A DNA stretch of 64,000 nucleotides, taken from positions 62,001 to 126,000 of the forward strand of contig JAFMSR010000028.1 of assembly GCA_022818135.1 (NCBI GenBank), given 5' to 3'. Made by a program: the position numbers and the translations under genes. How positions within the stretch are numbered: the first letter of the stretch is position 1; each line of letters starts with the position of its first letter. Source of the stretch: Saxidomus purpurata. Lineage: Eukaryota > Mollusca > Bivalvia > Venerida > Veneridae. Positions 56,241-64,000 of this stretch are shown here, piece by piece. The notes under the pieces are model-generated. The model ran no database searches, was not told the origin of the DNA, and saw nothing but the letters and a program-made list of their open reading frames with translations.

Positions 56241-56345
56241 ACCAGGTTAATTTTCACCATGCAGAAATGGCTGAAATAGGTAGGCCAAAATCTGGAGATG
56301 AAAGCAAACCAGTTTTGGACCAGGACTGGCTTATAGTATTAAGAG
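56241..56345 (+). CDS. Probable exon of an unrecognised host gene
   Basis: Acceptor TGGTTTTCTTCAG and strong donor GAG-GTATGT bound 105 bp, phase 1 at both ends. The frame reads VNFHHAEMAEIGRPKSGDES then KPVLDQDWLIVLR. No domain is certain. The DQDWLIVLR end followed by the next candidate exon (SILPNIYQILKKEEL) loosely resembles the start of a death-fold (CARD-like) domain, but the phases of the two exons do not match. Confidence 0.45.
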
Positions 56346-56948
56346 GTATGTACATCACCTTATTTTGAGTGTAAACATTGATAACTACAATTTTTCATTA
56401 GTTACAAAATAGTTGCCTCATTTCACTGTGTTACCTAACACAATACAGGCCTCAACATTGTTAACTGGATTCTTAGATGTTAATTGATATCTACAGTCAT
56501 TCTGAATATTTGTTATTGACTTACTGTATCCCAATATAAGTGCTCATGATACAACAAATTACAACGTCTTGTTATAAATGATAAGATCCTGCAAATTTAA
56601 ATTAAAGTTGAACTTTCACAAAGCCACAAGAACAGATACCAATTACTTGTAAAGAGCGACAATTTCATGGGTCACTGAAGTGATATGCTTGTATACTTCG
56701 GCCTCCGGCCAGTCTCCAATAATGCCCCCCATCCTACACAAAATGCTTGGATGGGGAGGTCCATTTTATGGCATGATTCTGTGCACATAATTTTAACATT
56801 TGAAACCTTAACATTAACTAACTTTGGACAGGATTTACAGGTTAATTTGTAAGATCCATACAATTAAGAATGATAAAAGTGTCTGTTACATAATAAGATG
56901 CATCTCAGTTATATACATGTACTATAGTTGTTTACATCTGGTTCCTAG

Positions 56949-57029
56949 CAATCTATATTACCTAACATTTATCAAATCCTAAAGAAAGAGGAGTTAGGCA
57001 ATAAATGTGGCATCAGTCTGTTAACAAAG
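56949..57029 (+). CDS. Candidate exon, 81 bp
   Basis: Acceptor ATCTGGTTCCTAG and donor AAG-GTAATT. The only open frame is phase 0 at both ends: QSILPNIYQILKKEELGNKC then GISLLTK, helix-like in pattern. It does not join in phase to 56241-56345, so an intermediate exon or another transcript would be needed. Confidence 0.35.
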
Positions 57030-57439
57030 GTAATTAAACTATTACTGGTCAAAGTTTGAAAAGTGGTATAAAGTTATATGTATGTTGAAGTAATAAAAAA
57101 CATTTTATTTATAAAAATACTAAAATAATGATATTAACTTGTTGCATAAGGTAAAAAGCATTTTTGAGCTTCCTAAAACTAATAGTACTGTTGGAAATTA
57201 CGCCTATAAAATTGTTTGCATCCAAAGAAATTATTTCAACTATAATTAAAGATAGGCATGCTTATTCATAAACAACCTATTTACAGCCTCCTTCTGTTAG
57301 ATTTCTGGAAAATCACAAAGATATTTGAAAACTGGAAAACCTACTTTCTTTTTTGAAAATGCAGAAAGTAATTTATTATTCATTCTGTTAAACTCAAATT
57401 TTCAACACTATATGGTCACATTCGATGCAGTATTTCATA

Positions 57440-58160
57440 TTTATGCCCCCTTCAAAGAAGAGGGGTATATTAATTTGCAGATGTCGGTCGGTCGGTCGGT
57501 CGGTATGTCTGTCCGTCCGTCTACCAACTGGTTTTTGGATGATAACTCAAGAACGCTTGGGCCTAGGATCCTCGAACTTGATGTGGAGGTTGGTCATGAC
57601 CAGCAGAGGAGCCCTATTGTTCTTTAGGTCAGTATGTAAAAGGTCAAGGTCACAGTGACCCGGAATAGTAAAACAGCTTTTGTATGGTAACTTTAAAAAA
57701 TGTTTGGACCTAACATCTTGAAACTTGATGTGAAGGTTTGTCATGACCAGCAGATGACCCCTATTGATTTTGAGGTCAGTAGGTCAAACTTCAAGGTCAC
57801 AGTGACCCGCAATTGTAAAACAGTTTCCGAACAATAACTCGAGAACACTTGGGCCTAACATCTTGAAACTTGATGTGGAGGTTGGTCATAACCGGTAGAG
57901 GACCCCTAACAGTTTTGAGATTAGAAGGTCAAAGGTCAAGGTCACAGTGACCCGGTATTGTAGAATGGTTGTCGCTCAATAATTTAAGTTAGGAGTGACC
58001 AATTGCAATGAAATTTGGTTTGTAGGTAGTTTTCGGGGAGAGGAAGCTTCGGTTGCACTTGGGGTCACTAGGATCAAGGTCAAGGTCATTGTTACTAAAA
58101 ATAGAAAAATGGTTTCCGCTTAATAACATGAGTTAGGAGTGACCAATTGCAATGAAACTT
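57440..58160. repeat. Tandem ~150-bp repeat starting with a GTCG run
   Basis: Starts TGCCCCCTTCAAAGAAGAGG and a (GTCG)n run, the usual terminus of these elements, then units sharing ACTTGATGTGGAGGTTGGTC, GGTCAAGGTCACAGTGACCC and ATAACTCGAGAAC. Non-coding. Confidence 0.75.
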
Positions 58161-58321
58161 GGTTTGCAGGTAGCTTGCTAGGAGAAACTATAAAACATAA
58201 AAAACTAGACCTATCACTAAATGTGATTAATACCCCAAAAAGACTGCTTTATAAACTGAGGAAGCTGGTAGTAACAGAATACCTTGCAAAAAAAAATAAT
58301 AAAATGGAGATATTGTTCTTT

Positions 58322-58985
58322 GAACAGTCAGGGGTGTAACTTGTTTAAGTAATTTTTAGTATTATTTTAGATAACTTCTACAAGTTATTTTTATCTTTTA
58401 TAAATCACTCACTTAATCACTTCTTTAAGTTATTTTTCAGTCATGATCACTTAATATTCAAGTTATTTTCGTCCCAACAGTACAAAGATTTAACATCATT
58501 TTTCACAAGGATACAAATTTTCTCGGGAGTTACACATTTTTTTTCTATTTCTTTGATCATTGAACTTCAAGATTATGAAATGAAATATGTTACACACCAA
58601 CAAAACCTTCTTATGCAAGGGCTTTGAAGTAGGCCATTTTTCAGGTCATCTGTTAGACAATTTTGGCAATAAATCCATTATATCTAATGGAAAAGTCATT
58701 ACTGTCAGCTATAAAGAAAGAACCTGCATTTCTTTCTCTTATCTAAAGGTATTTGCAGAGGTAATCTGCTAGTAATGAAGAAATTCAAGAAAAACTGAAA
58801 TGTTGATTTGTAACCTATATACGTTATTTTCAAATACATGTATTCCCATTATTTTGGTCACCTCAACTTTCAAGGGAGTTAATTCTTTCAGCAAAGGGAA
58901 GTAATTTTATTAACAAAATGTTTCAAATATCACTTACAGAAGTTATTTTCAAAATAACTTGTACAAGTTACACCCCTGACTGTTC
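58322..58985. mobile_element. 664-bp MITE with GAACAGTCAGGGGTG termini
   Basis: Left GAACAGTCAGGGGTGTAACTTG and right, inverted, the same 22 bases. A paralogous uninterrupted copy of the host sequence lies at 60085-60115 (ATTGTTCTTGGCAATAACTC), which shows where the insertion occurred. TT flanks the element on both sides. The interior repeats AAGTTATTTT-type words in both orientations. Non-coding. Confidence 0.7.
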
Positions 58986-59815
58986 TTGGCAATAACTCTG
59001 TTATTTGTCAAGATAGAGTTATGGTTCTTGTACATTGACCTTCTCATTGTGCTTGACCATTGTATGAAGTTGTATTGAATTCCAACCAGTAGTTTTCAAG
59101 TTATGCTCCGGACAAAAAAGTAACAAACGGCAATAACTCTGTAATGATTCAAGATGGAGTTATGGTTCTTGTACACTACACTGCTAGACCATTGTATGAA
59201 GTTGTATTGAATTCTAACCAGTAGTTTTCAAGTTATGCTCCAGACAAGGAAAAGTAAAAAAGGGCAATAACTATGTAATTAGTCAAGATAGAGTTAGGGT
59301 TCCTGTACACTGCACTTCCTCTCAATGTAATTGACCATTGTATGAAGTTGTATTGAATTCCAACAAGTAGTTTTCAAGTTATGCTTCGAACAAGGAAATG
59401 TAACAAAGGGCAATAACTCTGTAATGATTCAAGATGGAGTTATAGTTCTTGTACACTACACTGCTAGACCTTTGTATGAAGTTGTATTGAATTCTAACAA
59501 GTAGTTTTCAAGTTATGCTCCAGATAAGGAAAAGTAACAAAGGGCAATAACTCTGTAATTAGTCAAGATGGAGTTATGGTTCTTGTGCACTGCACTTCCT
59601 CTCAATGTACTTGACCATTATATGAAGTTGTATTGAATTCCAACCAGTAGTTTTCAAGTTATGCTTCGAACAAGGAAATGTAACAAAGGGCAATAACTCT
59701 GTAATGATTCAAGATGGAGTTATAGTTCTTGTACACTACACTGCTAGACCTTTGTATGAAGTTGTATTGAATTCCAACCAGTAGTTTTCAAGTTATGCTC
59801 CGGAAAATGCAACGG
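58986..59815. repeat. Tandem ~137-bp repeat (GGCAATAACTCTG units), left part
   Basis: About six units with GGCAATAACTCTGTAAT, CAAGAT-GAGTTATGGTTC, GACCATTGTATGAAGTTG and AGTAGTTTTCAAGTTATGC. The array continues at 61501-62300. 59816-60110 carries the array end plus a partial copy of the segment that precedes the MITE at 58322. Confidence 0.75.
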
Positions 59816-60183
59816 ACCACCCGCACAACCGCCTAACCTGAATCACACACCCCAGCCCCCTAATGATAGTGGCGGTTTCAGTGGTTACCGACCAAATATG
59901 TCAGTATTTTCAAATACCAAAAATCTTAATTATAATTTATATCCAGATTTTTCTCTTCGTATTTCTCCGCATGATCCCTAGACAAACTAGAGCTATCACT
60001 AAATGTGATTAATACCCCCGAAAGACTGCTTTATAAACTGAGGAAGTTTGTAGTAACAGATTAACATGCAAAAAAAAAACTAAAATAGAGATAATTGTTC
60101 TTGGCAATAACTCTGTAATTAGTCAAGATAGAGTTATGGTTCTTGTACACTGCACTTCCTCTCATTGTGCTGGACCATTATAT

Positions 60184-61500
60184 TGTTGCAATTTTCATTT
60201 ATTGTTGGATGTTCAAGTTGTTCTTTTACTGATCATTAGTTATGGTATTTTTGATATGAATAATACGAATTACTAGAAGTATTAGTGTCTTTGGCAGACA
60301 ACCAAAGACCTCATGTTTCTGTGTGAGTAATTTTCCACGGTGTGAGTGGTTGAGCTAACACCTTGACCTGTTCCAAAAATAGACAACCTGAGTTCTATAA
60401 TTAGTGAATGCTGGACTTAAGCTCCCCAGTGGTGTTTTTGCCACTGACCGTTCCAAGGCGGTGCCCCACTGTGTTCCTTTAATTGTTCGTTTTGTCCTCG
60501 TGTGTTTGCTTTGTGTGCTAGTGTGTGTTATGTGTGTGTGTGTGCGTGGTTGTGTGTCGTGTGTGTGTGCGTGTGTGTGTGTGTTGGTGGTGTGCACTTC
60601 TGGGTGCTGTGGGGTTCGTTTTGGGGAGGCTGCGTTTTTGGTACGTGGCATTCCCTGTTTGATATTATTTTTGTTTTTATGGAAGATTATTTTAAAGACT
60701 GGCATTAGGCCAATCATCTTAGCATTGCTCCAACCTCTAAGAATAAATTGGCTGATATTTTTAGTATCACAAGTATTTTTAAATTGTGGGAAAGCACCTT
60801 CTTTGATTATACAACAAAATGGCTATTTCTGGCATTGTATATTTTTAGTAACTAAGCATTCTGCACATTTTAGTAACTAGGGAGGCTGCTTTTTTTTAGG
60901 AACTGTATACTGCTATATTTTTAGACTGAGTTAAGAATCTAAGAATAGACACAACTGTGAAGTATTAAGGTATTTTTAGTTACTCTATTTTTACACACAA
61001 AACTGCAAGACAAAGAGATTTCCAAATAAGGGGGCTCATGGTGGCTGGTATAAATTATGGTGGCGCTTGGTTGTGAGAGGGGTCTTCGAGAGTTGGTTTT
61101 CTATGTTATTAGAAGTTGCCAGTATATCTCATTGGAAGTAATTTATAGTCATTGGAAGTAATTTATAGTAATTGGAAGTAATTTATAGTCATTGGAAGTA
61201 ATCAAAGTGATTAACAGTAATTTGTAGTAACTTACTCGTGACAATTTTCTGAAGAATATTTAAGTACTTTTATGAATTATTTTGAACATATTTGAATAGA
61301 TGTGACGAATGAATGAGAAATAAATTGTAGTAGAAGAACTTGAACTTCATTGTTCCTTCACGAAAAGGTTCCAAGCTAACTTGGATGGTGGCAGCAAAAC
61401 AGGGCAGTGTTTTTGCCAAAACTTGATAAGTTCAGTTTATACAGAACAATCTTGAATTATACATTGCCCAATTCGACTTGAACCCTGAAAATCGGTTACA
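60184..61500. mobile_element. Probable solo LTR (1.3 kb) with ATAT duplication
   Basis: The insertion starts TGTTGCAATTTTC and ends ATCGGTTACA (TG...CA). It splits a repeat unit whose intact form, at about 59620, reads GACCATTATATGAAGTTG. ATAT is present on both sides, a 4-bp target duplication. Inside are a (GT)n microsatellite block shared with 45736-46060, a TATAAATT box near 61045 and four 20-bp ATTGGAAGTAATTTATAGTC units (61130-61205). No coding region. Alternatively a nested composite of two elements. Confidence 0.55.
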
Positions 61501-62305
61501 ATATGAAGTTGTATTGCATTCCAACCAGTAGTTTTCAAGTTATGCTCCGGACAAGGAAAAATGGGCAATGACTCTGTAAATACCCAAGATAGAGTTATGG
61601 TTCTTGTACACTGCACTTCCTCTCATTGTGCTAGACCATTGTATGAAGTTGTATTGAATTCCAACTGGTAGTTTTCTAGTAATGCTCCGGACAAGGAAAA
61701 GTAACAAAGGGCAATAACTCTGTATTGAGTCAAGTAAGAGTTATGGTTCCCATGCACTGCAATTCCTCTCAATGTACTTGACCATTGTATGAATTTGTAT
61801 TGAATTCCAACCAGTAGTTTTCAAGTTATGCTCCGGACAAGGAAATGTAACAAAGGGCAATAACTCTGTAATTACTATAGATAGAGTTATGGTTCTTGTG
61901 CACTGCACTTCCTCTCATTGTGCTTGATCATTGTATGAAGTTGTTTTGAATTCCAACAAGTAGTTTTCAAGTTATGCTCCAGACAAGGAATGTAACAAAG
62001 GGAAATAACTCTGTAATGAGTCAAGATGGAGTTATGGTTCTTGTGCACTGCACTTCCTCTCAATGTGCTTGACCATTGTATGAAGTTGTATTGAATTCCA
62101 ACTAGTAGTTTTCAAGTTATGCTCCGGACAAGGAAAACTAACAAAGGGCAATAACTCTGTAATGAGTCAAGATGGAGTTATGGTTCTTGTGCACTGCACT
62201 TCCTCTCAATGTGCTTGACCATTGAATGAAGTTGTATTGAATTCCAACAAGTAGTTTTCAAGTTATGCTCCGGACAAGGAAAATGCAACAGACCGCCTGA
62301 CTGAC
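61501..62305. repeat. Tandem ~137-bp repeat, right part
   Basis: Continuation of the array at 58986-59815, with five to six further units, ending at AATGCAACAGACCGCCTGACTGACCGACCGC. Confidence 0.75.
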
Positions 62306-62351
62306 CGACCGCAACAAGGGCCATAAGGGCAACACAAAATTGGATACTCAC

Positions 62352-62492
62352 GTTTTTTTGCTAGATATAACTTGACGAGGCTGATGACAGTCAAAGCAAT
62401 GACTATGACCACTATAAGTACTATATATAAAGAATCTTCTGAACTGAACGTATCATTGCTAGTCCCTTCGTAACTTTCTTCATTGCTATCAT
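62352..62492 (-). CDS. Transmembrane exon of the micro-exon gene
   Basis: Minus-strand exon between acceptor TTGCAAATTTCAG and donor GTGAGT, 141 bp, phase 1 at both ends. The frame reads DSNEESYEGTSNDTFSSEDS, then a hydrophobic helix LYIVLIVVIVIALTVISLV, then KLYLAKK, a basic stop-transfer. A Ser/Glu/Thr-rich extracellular stalk followed by a single helix and positive charges suggests a type I membrane protein. Downstream micro-exons on the same strand with the same phase would encode its cytoplasmic tail. The ectodomain exons lie outside the window, so the family is unknown. Confidence 0.65.
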
Positions 62493-62849
62493 CTGAAATT
62501 GCAAATTTATACAATATAATTATGTTTAAATGAACAAAATGCAAATATTAACATATACAATGTATGTTTCCACCTTTATTTGAGATTCCTTGAGATGGTA
62601 TAAGGACGGCAACATCATACCGGCATTAGAAGGATTATATATCTCTAACAAAAGCAGCAAGCCTAACACAAAGAAGCAAACATGAACACACAATAAGTCT
62701 TAGCACATACATGTAAAATGGGTGGGGGGACTTGCCTTATACAACAAGTGGCATGCTACCATATGCGTAAAACAAACGCATAAGCATTGCTCTTCTCACC
62801 TTAGTTTAAAAGAGAGGTAAACTAAAGTGGAAAATTGCCTAGGTTTCTG

Positions 62850-62910
62850 CTTTTTCAAGCAAGAAATGCTTCAGATGAGCTTCTGATGGTTCAAAGTCTC
62901 TGAAAGGGCG
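62850..62910 (-). CDS. Weak exon candidate with stop codon
   Basis: After acceptor CGCCCTTTCAG the minus strand reads DFEPSEAHLKHFLLEKAET then TAG. The sequence is protein-like in composition, but the phase does not match the transmembrane exon. It could be an alternative last exon or chance. Confidence 0.25.
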
Positions 62911-62979
62911 ACAAAAAAAATCTGGTCAATGTTTAATTGCAGATAATGTTATATACCAAATAAGTTTTCCTATATACTA

Positions 62980-63240
62980 CATAATTTGAACAATCTAACC
63001 AATGCTACATGCTAAATATCTAAGCTCTAGGCCTTGTGGTTTCAAAGAAGAAGATTTTTAAAGTTTTTACTATATAAGCCTATGTAAAACTAAGTGACCC
63101 CCCATGCGGGGTCAATTTTGATCCGAGGGTCATAATTTGAACAATTTTGGTAGAGGTCCACTAGCCAATGCTACATGCCAAATATCTAAGCTCTAGGCCT
63201 TGTGGTTTCAGAGAAGAAGATTCTTAAAGTTTTTCCTACA
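62980..63240. repeat. Interspersed repeat, two partial copies
   Basis: Two fragments of the 4500-4875 family (ATCTAAGCTCTAGGCCTTGTGG twice; GTGACCCCCCATGCGGGGTC). Non-coding. Confidence 0.65.
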
Positions 63241-63524
63241 TAAGGCCATCCTTAAACCAAAGCACTGAGAGTACTGGTAGAGCGATGACCTTGAACAACA
63301 ATAGAGATAGATAAAGTACATACACCATTCTCTAGTTCTCTAGCACAGTAGCTTGTCGTTTCGTAAAAGTATAGCACAATTTCTAAATTTTTCATCAATG
63401 AGAATCAAGCCAGATCCTATTCTCTATTAATTTCAAAACAAATACTGTTTGTAGGTATGACAAACTGAAAGCAGTTATGGGTTCATAATATATCAGGAAC
63501 AAAATACATGTGGATCTATCACTG

Positions 63525-63600
63525 AAGTCTGCCTCTGTGGTCAAGTGGTTAGAGTTGATGACCAAAATGTGTTGGAACAGGCTTCTAATTCTTAAAACAA
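63525..63600 (+). repeat. tRNA-like SINE head fragment
   Basis: GCCTCTGTGGTCAAGTGGTTAGAGTTGATGACC resembles a tRNA 5' half with an A box; the B-box side is degenerate. Confidence 0.35.
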
Positions 63601-63609
63601 GCTATCACT

Positions 63610-64000
63610 AAATACAGTCTCATGACCATTGACCCTTGATTGTGACCTTGGTCTTAAGCTGGCACAGTTCAAAAATATGTGTTACCTGTCACATTAATAC
63701 TCTGAAGATTTGACCTAAGTTTAATGTTAATCTTACAAAGGGTCAAGGAGGCAAGTTCCAATAAGCTTTGACCCCCATATGACCTTGACCTTGATCGAGG
63801 CAACATTGACCTAGCCTTCCAGAAAATCATTCAAGATGTTTGAAGTGTGACCTTGACCTTGAGGTGCATGGTCTTGGTAAGATGAACATTCATATAAAGT
63901 TTCATTCAAATTATTTACGGGGTTAAAAAATATGGAGCAGACACTGATAATGCATCACCTTTAGTATGACCTTGAGCTGATAGGGTTGAAATATGTGTTC
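63610..64000. repeat. TGACCTTGACCTTGA-containing repeat, cut by window end
   Basis: Contains TGACCCCCATATGACCTTGACCTTG and GTGTGACCTTGACCTTGAGG, another family of the tandem type. Non-coding. Confidence 0.55.

Noticed and set aside
60355..60880. ORFs on both strands rich in V/C or T/H
   Set aside because: They come from the (GT)n/(CA)n microsatellite in the solo-LTR-like insertion.

Overview
The window looks like genomic DNA of a bivalve mollusc. The sequence is AT-rich with spliced, widely spaced exons. It is saturated with short repeats carrying phrases such as TGACCTTGACCTTTG that usually end in GACGGACGGAC runs, and with element ends such as AACAAGAGCTGTC and TAGTCGAGCTAA, which I associate with bivalve genomes (from memory, not a search). 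There are no prokaryotic operons, no CRISPR array, no rRNA and no convincing functional tRNA gene. Most recognisable coding sequence belongs to mobile elements at different stages of decay.

Layout. 1-3.4 kb: a 5'-truncated BEL/Pao retrotransposon with an extra acidic C2H2 zinc-finger gene between integrase and 3' LTR. 3.4-7.7 kb: tandem bivalve repeats and two copies of a TTAA-flanked MITE. 7.7-14.5 kb: mostly non-coding, with one good minus-strand exon and two candidate TIR elements. 14.5-17.3 kb: a broken Tc1-type DD34E transposase and the 3' end of a Ty3/gypsy element. 18.1-19.3 kb: a ~186-bp satellite. 19.9-22.5 kb: a spliced but broken hAT transposase gene and the hAT 3' end. 23.36-24.54 kb: a fold-back element with 8-bp target duplication. 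27.8-28.9 kb: a Maverick/Polinton packaging-ATPase relic next to a 42-bp minisatellite. 29.6-35.9 kb: micro-exons of a host gene, an exon duplication and a decayed DEDDh exonuclease gene. 37.9-44.5 kb: chained tandem-repeat elements, one interrupted by an ISL2EU-like transposon (SWIM-YqaJ nuclease plus THAP). 45.7-47.6 kb: a Penelope-type reverse transcriptase. 49.8-51 kb: two pogo/Tigger-like deletion elements. 51.36-55.60 kb: a 4.2-kb element with 1.2-kb inverted repeats, AGT-repeat termini and a 6-bp target duplication. 55.6-64 kb: candidate host exons, long tandem arrays, a probable solo LTR and an exon encoding a transmembrane helix.

Host genes. The best evidence is a minus-strand gene whose exons (62352-62492 with a transmembrane helix, then 35351-35425, 31351-31422, 30691-30741, 30397-30441 and 29676-29750) are all phase 1 at both ends. 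Any exon could be skipped without breaking the frame. This suggests a single-pass membrane protein with a modular tail. Other possible host exons are at 9784-9859 (-), 56241-56345 (+) and 56949-57029 (+).

Most unusual. The 51360-55601 element has the structural hallmarks of a Polinton/Maverick but carries only small zinc-finger, basic and unknown ORFs. Its inverted repeats run into the first codons of a zinc-finger gene. With the ATPase relic at 28 kb it suggests that Polintons and short derivatives have been active in this genome.
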